Part shown: in pieces, positions 32,391 to 42,033 of the stretch | How positions within the stretch are numbered: position 1 is the stretch's first letter | Layout of the letters: each line of letters opens with the position of its first letter | Source of the DNA: Trebonia sp963767685 | Lineage (GTDB): Bacteria; Actinomycetota; Actinomycetes; Streptosporangiales; Streptosporangiaceae | Direction of reading: 5' to 3' | Assembly (NCBI GenBank): GCA_963767685.1 | Contig: CAVYEZ010000013.1 | Span: 124,001-188,000 of the forward strand | DNA: 64,000 nt | Made by a program: the position numbers and the translations under genes | The notes under the pieces: generated by a model | The model's input: only the letters and a program-made list of their open reading frames with translations | Database searches by the model: none | Told to the model about the DNA's origin: nothing

Positions 32391-33089
32391 ACCAGGTCAG
32401 CGTGATGATCGTCGATGACCACGCGGTGGTGCGCCGGGGCGTGCGCGCCTACCTCGAGGCCCGCGACGACATGGCGGTCGCGGCCGAGGCGGCCGACGGG
32501 CAGGACGCGCTCGACCAGCTCGCGAAGCTGGCCGCCGGCGGGAAGCTGCCCGACGTCGTGCTGCTCGACCTGGTGATGCCGAGGATGGACGGCGTGGCCG
32601 CCGCCTCGCTGATCACCAGCAGGCACCCGGCGGTACGGGTGGTCATCCTGACGAGCTTCGGCGAGATGGAGCGGGTGCACGCCGCGCTGGCGGGCGGTGC
32701 CGTCGGCTACCTGCTCAAGGACGCCGGGCCCGCCGAGGTGGCCACGGCGATCCACGCCGCCGCCCGCGACGGCACCTACCTCGACCCGGCGATCGCCCGC
32801 CGGCTGCACCAGGGAAATCAGCGCGCCGCGCAGCGGGCTGAACGCGCTGACGGAACGGGAGCGCGCCGTGCTCGTCCTCGTCGCGCACGGCCGGTCTAAC
32901 CAGGAGATCGCCGACGAGCTGGTGATCAGCGAGCGGACGGCCCGCACGCACGTGAGCCACGTGCTGCGCAAGCTGCAGCTCAGCTCGCGCACCCAGGCGG
33001 CGCTCGTCGCCGTGCGCGAGGGCCTGGTGCCGCCGGGAACCGCGCCGCGCCCCGGCTCGCGTCAGCGCCAGCGTGCCAAGGGCGATTAG
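32387..33089 (+). CDS. NarL/LuxR-family response regulator with an internal frameshift
   Basis: The receiver begins at GTG 32387 (VMIVDDHAVVRRGVRAYLEA; phosphoacceptor Asp61 in VVLLDLVMPRMDG; Lys in GYLLKDAGPAEV) and continues to PAIARRLH. Near 32808-32812 the frame changes: the LuxR HTH (REISAPRSGLNALTERERAV, then GRSNQEIADELVISERTART and KLQLSSRTQAALVAV) is in another frame ending at 33089. Removing one C in CACCAGG restores a normal regulator of about 233 residues. As written the first frame ends at 32899 without a DNA-binding domain. Confidence 0.87.
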
Positions 33090-33140
33090 CGGAACGGACG
33101 CCGGATTATCCGGTCCCGGACTGTTGCCCGCCGGTGCGGG

Positions 33141-34500
33141 CTAGCCCTTGCGGTAGGCGTCCCTGACCTCGCGGACGAACGGCGCCGGGGCTACCGTGGC
33201 CCTGATCCCGACCTGCCGGTGGGGCTCGACGGCGGGCTTGGCGGAGTTCGGCCGCTCGCCCCACAGCACCGTGACCGCCGTGCCCGGCTCGCTGGCCGCC
33301 GCGTCGACGGTGGCGAGCGACACGAACGAGTGCTCGTTGGCGAGGTAGCCGAGGTCGAGCGACAGGCCGGCGGTCGCCCCGTTCCGCAGCACCTTGTCAA
33401 CCTGGAAGAACGCGTAGCGGGCCTTCGGCATCTCGATGAACTTGGCCGGGGTCCCGGGCTCGCATAGTGACCGGACGGCAAGGGCGAGGTCGTCGGGGTT
33501 CCACACCAGCGTGACCTTATTACGGTGCTCCTCGGCCGCGACGCGTTCCAGCGCCACGCGGCCGAGGAAGTCATGATCGAACTTGACCGTGCGGCCGTAG
33601 CCGACGTCGTACGGCGTGACGTAGTAGTCGGTGATGTCGCCGGAGTCCATGCTGCCGCCGAGCGAGCCGAGCGCGCCGGCGTCGAGCCATTCGCGGTAAC
33701 CGTTCATCTCCGGCCCGAAGATCGCGGGCACCGCGGTCGGTATCCAGCCCGATTCGAGGTTCGACGTGGAGTAGGCCTTGGCGCCCGCCCGGGTGAGACC
33801 GAACTCCGCGCCCGCGCCGAGGATCGCGGAGAGCACGTCCGCGCCCTCGGCCCACGGACCGAACAGCTCGAAGCCGGGCTGGCCGGCCATGCCGTGCCGC
33901 AGCGCCCGCACCCGGTGCCCCGCGATGGCGAAGTCCGTCATGTGGAAGAACTTCACTTCGGGCAGCGGCCCGCCGGTCAGTTTCGCGACGATCGCGGCCG
34001 CGGTGGGCCCCTGCAGCTCGTAGCGGTAGAGCCGGGGCGGCCGCCCGGCGGCCCGGTCGACGGAGTTGTCGTCCCGGTCGACCGTGACCCGGTAGTCGCC
34101 CGTCTCCGCGTTGTACTGCAGCCAGTTGGCGACCGTCGGGTGGCCCACCACGTCGAACAGCTCGTCTTCCAGGTGGAAGAGGATGGCGTCGCCGATGAAC
34201 TGCCCGGCGGCGTTGACCGCCACGTACTGCTTGGCCCGGCCCGGCCCGAAGCCAGCGAACGAGTTGACGCCGAAGTCGCTCAGCAGCCGCAGCGCGTCCG
34301 GGCCGCTCGAGGAACAGGTCGGTCATGTGGTGCGACTGGTCGAACAGCACGCACGAGGTGCGCCAGGCGTGCTGCTCCGTCCGCCAGTTGGTGAACTCGG
34401 GAGCGACGGGGAAGGCATGCGGACGGGCGGTCGACTGCCGCAGCAGTTCAACCGGCGAGCCGGCGCGCCGGATCGCGGCCTCGAGACTTATCGCTCCCAT
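33141..34500 (-). CDS. LigM/DesA-type tetrahydrofolate-dependent O-demethylase (GcvT-like), frameshifted
   Basis: GcvT-fold protein of about 452 residues resembling vanillate/3-O-methylgallate O-demethylase, which moves an aryl methyl group to tetrahydrofolate. The N-terminal part (PEFTNWRTEQHAWRTSCVLF, SHHMTDLFLE) is in the frame from ATG 34500. From 34299-34306 the rest (DALRLLSDFGVNSFAGFGPG, HGMAGQPGFELFGPW, AYSTSNLESGWIP, DLGYLANEHSFVSLA) is in a second frame ending at 33141. One extra base in the GGCCCG run explains the break. The separate frames would give 309- and 360-residue partial products, so the enzyme is inactive unless this is an assembly error. Substrate is inferred from family only. 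Confidence 0.85.
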
Positions 34501-34702
34501 GTCCTCAGCAACTCCTCACGGCCGGTCCCGGCGTCGACGTATCCACGGCAGCGCGAAGCCAGCCGCGGCGCCGCGTCTTAGTACACCGGACAAGGAGAAC
34601 GCCGCGCATCGGGCAAGCAGTCAGTCTTGACCGCGACAAATGTCTCGCTCACCCGGATCCGGTCCTGGACATGCGCGGGCATCGCGAGCAATCCTGGCAG
34701 GT

Positions 34703-35650
34703 GTGAGCATCGGCGGAACGCTAGCCGAGACACGGCGCCGCGCGGGACTGACCGTGGCCGACGTCAGCGCGAGCACGCGCATCAGGGAAGGCCTGATCCA
34801 GGGGATTGAGCACGACGAGTTCGATGCCTGCGGTGGCGACTTCTACGCACGCGGGCATATCCGGGCCATTGCCGCCGTCGTAGGCGCAGACGCTGGGATG
34901 CTCATCGGCGAATACGACGCGACGCACCCCTCCGGCAAGCCGGTAACGGTGGAGGAACTGCCCGAGGGGCGCTCACGCTCGCCGCGCCACGCGAAGCGGC
35001 ACCGGTGGCTGGCCCCGGCCTTGTACCTGCTCTGCCTCGTCACGGTCGGCTTCCTCGCCATCTGGCTGACCCCGGTCACCGGTGGCTCTCCGCATGCCGT
35101 CGCGTCCTCGGGCATCGCGGCGGCGCGGACTCCTGGTGCGTCCGGCGGCCGCCATCCCGCGTCGACATCCGTCCCTGTCAGTCCCGCGCCAACGGCGGCT
35201 CCGGTGACGGAGGTTACCCCGGTCAGCGCCGCGGCCTTCGGCCCTGGCGGTGCGTCCAACGGCGACGACCCGCAGGATGCCCCGCTCGCACTGTCCGGCG
35301 ACCCGGCCACGCCATGGCACACGGACTGGTACAGCACCGCGCGGTTCGGCAACCTGCAGTCTGGTACCGGCCTGCTAGTTGACCTGGGCCGAAACGTGAC
35401 GGCCGCCAGCGTCGCCATCAGGCTAGGCAGCACTCCCGGCGCGGACCTGCAGTTGCGCGCCGGGACCACCTTGTCAGGCATGCCAGTGGTGGCGAGCGCA
35501 GGCGACGCGGGCGGCACCGTCCGCCTGAGCCTGGCGTCCCACCCGCAAATCCGGTACCTGCTTATCTGGTTCACCCTGCTGCCCAGGGACCCCGCCGGCA
35601 CCTACCAGGCGGACATTTCCAGCGTCACGGTGTCGGCATCCGACGGCTAG
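34703..35650 (+). CDS. RodZ-like helix-turn-helix membrane protein
   Basis: A 315-residue protein with an N-terminal HTH_25 domain (GGTLAETRRRAGLTVADVSA, TRIREGLIQGIEHDEFDACG, FYARGHIRAIA), a basic linker, one membrane helix (WLAPALYLLCLVTVGFLAIW, about residues 109-128), a Pro/Ala/Ser/Thr-rich extracytoplasmic linker and a C-terminal beta-rich domain (TGLLVDLGRNVTAASVAIRL, SHPQIRYLLIWFTLLP). The architecture matches RodZ-like proteins of Gram-positive bacteria with a galactose-binding-like outer domain. The GTG at 34703 is chosen because it directly precedes the HTH; upstream in-frame sequence is non-conserved. No rod-shape genes adjoin it. Confidence 0.82.
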   Translation: MSIGGTLAETRRRAGLTVADVSASTRIREGLIQGIEHDEFDACGGDFYARGHIRAIAAVVGADAGMLIGEYDATHPSGKPVTVEELPEGRSRSPRHAKRHRWLAPALYLLCLVTVGFLAIWLTPVTGGSPHAVASSGIAAARTPGASGGRHPASTSVPVSPAPTAAPVTEVTPVSAAAFGPGGASNGDDPQDAPLALSGDPATPWHTDWYSTARFGNLQSGTGLLVDLGRNVTAASVAIRLGSTPGADLQLRAGTTLSGMPVVASAGDAGGTVRLSLASHPQIRYLLIWFTLLPRDPAGTYQADISSVTVSASDG

Positions 35651-35750
35651 CGCCTGACGGCTGGCGCCGGGCGCCTTGCGGCTTGTCGTGGCGTGACCCG
35701 AGGGAGGCGAGATCGGCTTTCGGTGCGGCTCTTCTGAAGGGACCGGTTGA

Positions 35751-36221
35751 TTAGGTCTGTCTCGCCCAGGTGAGTGCGTGGTCGACAGATTCTCGTGTCA
35801 AGCCGACGGCGGGTGCGACCGGGATGAGGAGGGTGGGCTCGTGGCGGGCTGTACCCCAGGTCCGGGCCTCTGCGGGGTGGAGGTCGTCGATCCAGACGAC
35901 CGGGCGCTGCCCGGCGAACCGGGCGATCGGGGGGATCTTGTCGCGAGGCTGGAACGGGGGCGGGCGCATGGTGACCACCGGGAGCGCCGCGATCCCCAGG
36001 AGGGGGGCTAGCAGGCGGTTGGCGTCCTCGTTCCAGGCCGTGGCCCAGGCGACGTCGAAGACCAACCCGAGCTCGCTGATCCATTCTCCGTGCGCCGGGC
36101 ACAGGCGGACCGGTTCTTCCCCGGGGAACAGGTCGTATTCGGAGAACCCCTGCGGGCATTTCGCGGTGCCGTAGGGATTGAGGACGCCGTCGACGTCGAG
36201 CAGCAGGGCGGGGCGCGGCAT
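35751..36221 (-). CDS. HAD-like hydrolase domain protein
   Basis: A 156-residue HAD-fold protein. The DxD motif is in LLLDVDGVLNPYG (Asp9 and Asp11); WATAWNEDANRLLAPLLG is typical of the HAD_SAK-type group seen in actinobacteria, and VVWIDDLHPAEA carries the C-terminal acidic pair. A longer in-frame start at 36326 adds only low-complexity residues and is rejected in favour of ATG 36221. It lacks an obvious cap domain. Monocistronic; substrate unknown. Confidence 0.82.
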   Translation of the reverse strand: MPRPALLLDVDGVLNPYGTAKCPQGFSEYDLFPGEEPVRLCPAHGEWISELGLVFDVAWATAWNEDANRLLAPLLGIAALPVVTMRPPPFQPRDKIPPIARFAGQRPVVWIDDLHPAEARTWGTARHEPTLLIPVAPAVGLTRESVDHALTWARQT

Positions 36222-36553
36222 CTGTCCAGTATGGATGCGGCTTCCCGCGGCGGGAGCAGCGCTGGTCGGCGGCGAGGGGCCGCGGGGTGAGGTAGTGGCT
36301 AGCCAGAGCCTGTTCGGAACCCTCAAGGGGCCGCGCGCCAGGGTGCGCTGGCTTTGCCCGGCGGGCTATGCTGTGCGCGATGATTACCGGGACGGCATCG
36401 CGCCACACACGGACTGGTGACCCGGTGCTCTCCTGAGTGCCGTGCGGGCCAGTGCGGGCCCGCTGTTCGACCGGGGTTCTTGCGCCGCTGCGCGGGCTCC
36501 GCCCCCGTCGTGTTGATCACTTGCTCAGCAGATCAGCCACGACAGGAGAAGTC
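36222..36553. other. Intergenic region without a recognisable gene
   Basis: A 332-bp gap between the divergent HAD and dienelactone hydrolase genes. It holds short GC-rich inverted repeats around 36428-36465 (CAGTGCGGGCCCGC-like) and the GACAGGAGAAGTC ribosome-binding site of the hydrolase. No conserved peptide was seen in any frame. Confidence 0.5.
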
Positions 36554-37303
36554 ATGCCCGCTAAGACCCTGCAGATCCCCACCACCGACGGCCAGGCCGA
36601 CGCCTTCGCCGCCTACCCCGGCCGCGGCAAGCGGCACCCGGGGGTACTGCTCTACCCGGACGCCTTCGGCGTGCGGCCCGTACTGCACGAGATGGCCCGC
36701 GAACTGGCCGGCCACGGGTACTACGTGCTCGTCCCCAACCTCTACTACCGGCACGGCCCGGCACCCGTGACCGAACTTCCCCGACATATCGGGGAAGAGA
36801 TCCGGCCCGCCGTCTTCGCCCGGCTGATGCCCTTGATCGAGGCGCACACCACCGAGCGCATCCTGCGCGACGCGGACGCCTACCTCGGGTTCCTCGCCGC
36901 CCAGCCCGAGGTCAGCGCCGGGCCAGCCGCCGTGACCGGATACTGCATAGGCGCCGTCCTGGCACTGCGCACCGCGGTGGCCCACCCCGGCCAGGTGGCG
37001 GCTGCCGCTGGGTTCCACCCCAGCCCCTTGATCACCGGCGCGCCCGACAGCCCGCATCGCCTCTTCCCAGAGCTCACCGCCCAGGTCCACCTAGGCCTCG
37101 CCGAAGGTGACATGAAGCCCGGGGCGATCAGCAAACTCAACCAGGCCCTGGACGCCGCAGGCGTCAGCTACGCCACCGAGATCTACCCCGGCACCATCCA
37201 CGGCTTCACCATGTCGGACACCGACGCCTTCAACCCCTCCGCGCTACAGCGCCACTGGGACCGCCTGCTCCTCCTCCTCGACCGCACCCTGGGCAACAGC
37301 TGA
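36554..37303 (+). CDS. Dienelactone hydrolase family protein
   Basis: A 249-residue alpha/beta hydrolase of the DLH family, members of which open dienelactones in aromatic degradation or act on other esters. The nucleophile is Cys131 in VTGYCIGAVLALR and the catalytic histidine His216 in GTIHGFTM; an acidic residue lies in GLAEGDMKPG. HPGVLLYPDAFGV and YYVLVPNLYYR mark the fold. ATG at 36554 follows AGGAG. It is monocistronic, and no other ring-cleavage genes are beside it. Confidence 0.93.
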   Translation: MPAKTLQIPTTDGQADAFAAYPGRGKRHPGVLLYPDAFGVRPVLHEMARELAGHGYYVLVPNLYYRHGPAPVTELPRHIGEEIRPAVFARLMPLIEAHTTERILRDADAYLGFLAAQPEVSAGPAAVTGYCIGAVLALRTAVAHPGQVAAAAGFHPSPLITGAPDSPHRLFPELTAQVHLGLAEGDMKPGAISKLNQALDAAGVSYATEIYPGTIHGFTMSDTDAFNPSALQRHWDRLLLLLDRTLGNS

Positions 37304-37357
37304 GGCTCCCCGGAACCAAACACGAACGGTCCTGGAGGCGGCTGGGGCGATGAGGCG

Positions 37358-39019
37358 TCAGGCGGCTTGGTCGGTTGGGGGCGCGTGGGATCTGAGGACC
37401 TGTCTGCCGTCGGGGCTTCGGGCCTCGGTGGTGCCGTCGGGGTGGAGGATCAGCTGCCAGCCGCGCCGGTGGATGCAGACGTCATGATGGAGTTGCAGAC
37501 CAGGATGAGGTTGTCCACCGAGGTCTCGCCGCCGTCTTCCTTGTGCCGCAGGTGATGGACGTCGCAATACACAGCGGGCCGCCCGCATCTCGGCCAGGCG
37601 CACTTCTTGTCCCGCAGCTGGACGGCCCGGCGGATGTACCACGGGATGCTGTCGCTGTAGCCGATGTCGAGCGGGAGGCTGGGGGTGTTGTACGGCTGGC
37701 CGAGCAGGCCCTGGCGGAGGATGGCGGCGACGCCGGCCGGGCCGGAGACCAGGTCGACGGCTAGGCGGGTCATCGCGTGCCGCAGCGCCCGCCACGCCTC
37801 GGGCGGCAGGGCCTGCGAGCGGGCCGGCCCGGCCGGGCCGCCGTCACGGAGGTTGCCGGAGTCACGCACGTCAGGTTCGCCGGTGTCGCCGGCCGCAGGA
37901 GCGTCACCGGTGCTGTGAGCGTCGCCGGCAGGGGCGGGCGGGCCTGGAGGGGCGGTGCCGGCGTCCGCGTGGCCGGCAGGAGCGGGCGCGCCTGCCTGCG
38001 CCTGCGCGGCGGTCCTGGCCAGGTCGATCATCGCGTCGATGACGCCCGGGTCGACGGTGCCGGTGACGGCCGGGACGACGGGGGCGTCGCAGGCGGGCGG
38101 TCTCGGCGTCCTTGCCGGTGAGGTAGCCGTCCTCGCCGAGCCGGGCCCGGATCCAGGCGTCTTCGAGGTCCTGGGCGCCGGGCAGGGCGCGCAGCTGGGA
38201 CAGCGGGATGTGGGCGATCACCTGGGTGCCGGCCCCGGCCCGGTCCGGCACCAGCTTCGCGCGCAGCAGCAGCTCGCACGCCAGCTGCAGCGCGTCGTGG
38301 AACCGCTTGCCCTCGGCCCGGTCGTCTTCCGGCCCGGCCTTCTTGCCCAGGGCCTCCAGCACCGCGCGGACCGCTGCCGCGCACTCGGGGGTCAGGTTCC
38401 CGCGGATCACCCCGGCCCCGCCGAACGTGGTGCCCGCCTGCACGAACCGGTCGTCGAAGCCGTCGTCGGGGCTGTCGGGGTCGGGCTGCTGCTGCCGCCA
38501 CTTCTCGATCGCGCAGGCGGCGATCGTGGCCAGGTCGTCCAGCGACGCCCCCGCACTAGCGGCTTCCAGGAGGATCCGGTCGGTCTCCTCGCGCATCTGG
38601 GCGGGGAGCTTGCGGGTCCAGCCGGCGATCGTGAACGCGAGGGAGTCGGTGATGCCCCCGCCCGCCAGCGCCTCACCGAGCAGCGGACGGCCGCCCAGCT
38701 GGCGCATCTGCCGGACCGACGCCCGGGCCGCGCCCTTCGACATGCCGGCCCTGGCCGCCAGCCACGCCGAGGTCGAGCCGTACCCGTCCGCGTCATGGCC
38801 GTTGGCGGCGTCGAACCGGCGCAGCAGCCGGGCGTGCGCCGCGGTCAGCTTCGCCTGCACCTCACCAAGCGCGATCAGCAGCCCGCCGCAGGCAGCCCCG
38901 CCCAGGTCCGCGACGCCGCCGGAGTTAAGGTAGTCCAGCGCAGCCCTGGCCACCCGCACCGCATCCGCCGCGCCCCCGAAGGCAGCCCCGTTGCCGTGCG
39001 TATCGTTAGCGACGCACAT
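37358..39019 (-). CDS. DUF222/HNH endonuclease domain protein (13E12 family), two frameshifts
   Basis: A 13E12-repeat-type protein of about 550 residues when bridged. The DUF222 part starts at 39019 and contains HARLLRRFDAANGHDADGYG, STSAWLAARAGMSKGAARAS and VIRGNLTPECAAAVRAVLEA. The frame breaks near 38092-38108 (after GKDAETA), continuing as ACDAPVVPAVTGTVDPGVID. The HNH domain follows (YIRRAVQLRDKKCAWPRCGR, VYCDVHHLRHKEDGGETS, NLILVCN) and breaks again at 37489-37492, after which HHDVCIHRRGWQLILHPDGT ends at 37358. One base at each site restores the family sequence. These genes are multi-copy in actinobacteria and may be mobile; activity here is doubtful. Confidence 0.85.
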
Positions 39020-39427
39020 GATGGCTCACCTCCCAGATGGAATACGGCTGTCCGCACTGTCCTGTCCCGCTCATCGCGTCGCGCTTGCGCGCCCAGTGCC
39101 TGAACTACCGGCTGCTACCCATCTGAGGGCTAAGTAAAAGACTACCAGTTCGATTAACTTACATCAAATTGATTTCCATGATCCTTTATTCGAATCATCA
39201 CTATGGTGATTGCCTGTTAAGCCGGTTAACTGCCGATTTGCACCCCGGCAGGCTGGGTGACGTGACGCAGGTCGGCCCCGGACGCTTGATCCATGTCTCT
39301 GACGTGAGCGCGGTGATCTGTATTCGCGTCTCAACCGCCCGGGCCGCGGCGACGGCACGCCGGTCTAAGGTCGGCCGACTCGCGGGACCCCGGTGAAGGC
39401 CCAGTGCACGCTATGCGCGTACGAGCG
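39020..39427. other. Intergenic region, AT-richer than surroundings
   Basis: A 408-bp gap between the HNH and GNAT genes. Its 39135-39235 section is strikingly AT-rich for this genome and contains the small inverted repeat ATCAC-TATG-GTGAT (39196-39209). No gene was recognised. It may hold the HNH promoter or mark an old insertion boundary. Confidence 0.5.
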
Positions 39428-39865
39428 CTATAGCTGGATCAGGTATTGGATGAACCCTCGGTTCTCGGCAACCTGGTCGTAGAGGCGACGCGCGGTCTCG
39501 TTGCTCGAATGAGTGTGCCAGTAGACCCGCGCACAGCCCCGTTCCTTGGCCCAGCGCTCGACTTCGGCGATCAATGCGCGCGCGACGCCCTTGCCGCGGG
39601 CCTGCGGCGCGGTGAACAGGTCCTGGAGATAGCAGACGTCTGCGGACGTCGTGCTCGCGTGGACGAGGAAGTGCACGATCCCGACAAGGCGCCCGTCAAT
39701 GCGGGCGCCACGAGCGTGGATCTGGTCGTCCTGCTCGAAGCGGCTCCACGCCTGGTCATAGTTCTCCTTCGGCCAGCTCGGGCGTCCGTAAAACGCGTGG
39801 TAGTCGGCGAACAGATCTTCCCATGCGGCGCGGTCCCGCGCTTCGAGCCTCCCGATCGAGATCAT
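39428..39865 (-). CDS. GNAT-family N-acetyltransferase
   Basis: A 145-residue acetyl-CoA-dependent acetyltransferase. Motif A reads LQDLFTAPQARGKGVARALI (Q/RxxGxG/A acetyl-CoA loop), preceded by the beta strand of VGIVHFLVHASTTSADVCYL and followed by ARVYWHTHSSNETARRLYDQ. The ATG at 39865 gives a good family length; a GTG at 39895 would add ten residues and cannot be excluded. No neighbours suggest a substrate. Confidence 0.88.
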   Translation of the reverse strand: MISIGRLEARDRAAWEDLFADYHAFYGRPSWPKENYDQAWSRFEQDDQIHARGARIDGRLVGIVHFLVHASTTSADVCYLQDLFTAPQARGKGVARALIAEVERWAKERGCARVYWHTHSSNETARRLYDQVAENRGFIQYLIQL

Positions 39866-39895
39866 GCGGCGTCTCGGTGAAACGTAAGCTGCCAC

Positions 39896-40251
39896 AGATC
39901 CAAGGCAGGCCAGGATTCAGGCGTGATCATCTAAGGATCTTAATTCCTGACAGGGTCGCGCGACCGCTGGGCGCCCTGCCGAGGCGGGCGCAGAAGAGCA
40001 GGTCAACGGGCTACTCGCCCGCGACCCACCAACCACGTCAACCTCAGCGACCCGGACGGCGTCGCGCGGCTACTGGAAGGCGTTGACCGCCTGCCCGTTG
40101 GCGGCACTAGGGCGATGTTCCCGGTCGGGGAACGGGCATCGCGTCCCGGTGCGGGATCGCCGCGGTCCGTGACCGGCTCGCCGCACGCCGCCAGGATGGG
40201 CATGACAACCCCCTATTGACATTGACAACGGCGGGTTGTCATCATGAGGGC
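39896..40251. other. Intergenic region with a possible gene remnant
   Basis: A 356-bp gap. One plus-strand frame around 40040-40130 reads VNLSDPDGVARLLEGVDRLP, which looks protein-like but has no start, no stop-defined domain and no family I recognise. The right end (40203-40251) carries the operator-like repeats of the next gene. Confidence 0.4.
40203..40241. promoter_or_regulatory. TGACAAC operator-like repeats and TTGACA promoter element
   Basis: TGACAAC occurs at 40203-40209 and 40223-40229, and its inverse GTTGTCA at 40235-40241; the last two form a 19-bp inverted repeat with a GGCGG spacer. A TTGACA hexamer (40216-40221) lies among them. They end 10 bp before the start of a small HTH gene, suggesting autoregulation. 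Confidence 0.6.
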
Positions 40252-40464
40252 ATGACCCAGCAGGCAAGAGATCACCAGGACACCTTCGAGCGGCTGCGGC
40301 AGGTCCGGGCCGAGGCGATCGAGCACACGAGGAAGGCGCAGCAGCTCGCGGCCGAGCGCCGTGACCTGATCAGGCAGCTGATCGGCGAAGGCCTTTCCCA
40401 AGCGGACATCGCCCGGGAGCTCGGGGTCACCCGGCAGGCGATCCAGAAGATGCTGGCGTGCTGA
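40252..40464 (+). CDS. Small helix-turn-helix protein (70 aa)
   Basis: A 70-residue protein with a basic, helical N terminus (ERLRQVRAEAIEHTRKAQQL) and a C-terminal sigma-factor/resolvase-like HTH (EGLSQADIARELGVTRQAIQ). ATG at 40252 with TGAGGGC upstream; an earlier in-frame ATG at 40216 region is rejected because it would lie in the repeat operator. It overlaps the GTG of the next hydrolase gene, so it is translationally coupled to it. Likely a small DNA-binding regulator of its own operon. Confidence 0.8.
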   Translation: MTQQARDHQDTFERLRQVRAEAIEHTRKAQQLAAERRDLIRQLIGEGLSQADIARELGVTRQAIQKMLAC

Positions 40465-41317
40465 CGACCGCTACCGTCCGCGGCGCCGGGACCGACCTGT
40501 ACTACGAGCGGCGCGGCGATGGGCCGCCGCTGCTGCTCGTCGTCGGTGGCGGGGGAGACCACGGCTACTACGATGGCCTGGCCGGCGACTTGGCCGACGC
40601 GTTCATCGTGCTCACCTACGACCGGCGCGGCAACTCGCGCAGCGTGCTGCACGGCCGCCCGGCCCCGCTGGTGATGGCGGAGCAGAGCGGGGACGCGCTC
40701 GCCGTGCTTGACGCCAGCGGACTCGAGTCGGCCCTGGTGTTCGGCAACAGCGGGGGCGCGAGCATCGCCCTCGACCTGGCCGCCGGCACCCGGGCCGGGT
40801 GAGCGCCGCCGTCGCGCACGAGCCCCCCGTTCCCGCGGTGCTGCCCGACCCCGGCCCTTACCTCGCCATCTACGAGGACATAGATCGGCTCCTGGCCACC
40901 GAGGGCTGGACCGCCGCGTTCACCCACTTCCAGGCGGCTGTTGGCGGCGTGCCCCCGGAGGCCATAGCCGTCTCACTCGACCCCGGGCCCCACCTGCCGC
41001 CGGGACCGCTGCACGACCTGCTGGTGCGGGTAAGCCGGAACTGGGAGTACATGACCAGGTACGCGATCCGCTCGTTCATCGACTACCGGCCCGACCTCGC
41101 CGCGATCACCGCCAACGGCACCCCGGTCGCGCTGGCCTGCGGCGCTGGCACCACCGACCCGGCTTTGACCCAGATGAGCCGGGTCACCGCGGCGCGCCTC
41201 GGCGCGGAGTGCGTCGTCTTCCCCGGCGGCCACACCGCGCCGCTGGAGATCCCCGGTGCCTTTGCCCCGGTGCTGCGCGACCTGCTGCACCGCCTGCGGC
41301 CGAGCGGCCGGAGGTGA
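40458..41317 (+). CDS. Alpha/beta hydrolase, frameshifted
   Basis: About 286 residues when bridged. The N-terminal part from GTG 40458 has LLLVVGGGGDHGYYDGLAGD (oxyanion strand), VLTYDRRGNSRS and the nucleophile elbow LVFGNSGGASIALDLAA, then stops at 40802. The C-terminal part is in the next frame: VSAAVAHEPPVPAVLPDPGP, a helical cap, and VFPGGHTAPLEIPGAFAPVL with the catalytic histidine, ending at 41317. A missing C near 40779-40783 would read AARHPGRVSAAVAHEPP, the family pattern. As written the enzyme is split. Confidence 0.85.
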
Positions 41318-42033
41318 CCGGCGTGCCGCTGATCCAGGTGAACGACATCGAGCTGTATTACGAGTCGCACGGCGCGGGCGACCCGCTGGTGGTCATCGGC
41401 GGCCTGGGCCTGGCGGTGTCGGAGATGCGGCCGCTGATCGAGGCGCTGGCCGCCGGGTACCGGGTCATCGCCGTGGACAACCGGGGCACGGGCCGGTCGG
41501 CGAAGCCGGCCGGACCCTACTCGATCGAGCAGATGGCCGCCGACGTCGCCGGGCTGCTCGCCCGGATCGGCGTGTCGCGCGCTCACGTGCTCGGCATCTC
41601 GATGGGCGGTCGCATCGCCATGACGCTGGCGCTGGACTACCCGGAACTCGTCGATCACCTGGTGCTCGCCTCCACCGGGCCGCGCGCGGCCCGTAGCCGC
41701 TGGCGGGTCAGGGCCGGCCTGGCCCTTTCGCGCCTGCCCGGCCTGCGCGGCCGGGACCCGCAGCCGCGTTATGCCCTCCACGCGCAGTTCCAGGCCACTA
41801 GCCGGTTCGACCGCACCGGCCGGCTGGGTGAGATCTCCCAGCCCACGCTGGTCGTGCACGGGCGCGCTGACCGCATCGCGCCCGTCGCGATGGCCAGGGA
41901 GACGCACGCGGCCATCCCCGGCTCGCGACTGACGCTGCTCGACGGCGGCCACCTGATCTCGCTGCTGCCGCGCCGTCGGGGCAAGTTCGTGGCGGCGGTG
42001 CGGGAGTTCCTGCCGCCGGGCCCGGGCGAGTTA
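41314..42033 (+). CDS. Alpha/beta hydrolase with unclear 3' end
   Basis: Starts at GTG 41314, overlapping the stop of the previous hydrolase. Features: YYESHGAGDPLVVIGGLGLA, RVIAVDNRGTGRSAKPAGPY, nucleophile HVLGISMGGRIAM, PTLVVHGRADRIAP (acidic residue) and LLDGGHLISLLP (histidine). The family sequence ends at VAAVREFLPPG near 42017. The frame itself stays open to 42780, antisense to the phosphodiesterase gene; a stop exists in another frame at the GAGTTAG of 42028-42035, so a small indel near the GCC/GGG runs probably removed the natural end. Confidence 0.8.

Noticed and set aside
39190..39215. tRNA-like TTCGAATC sequence
   Set aside because: No acceptor, anticodon or D-arm pairing can be drawn around it; the region is simply AT-rich.
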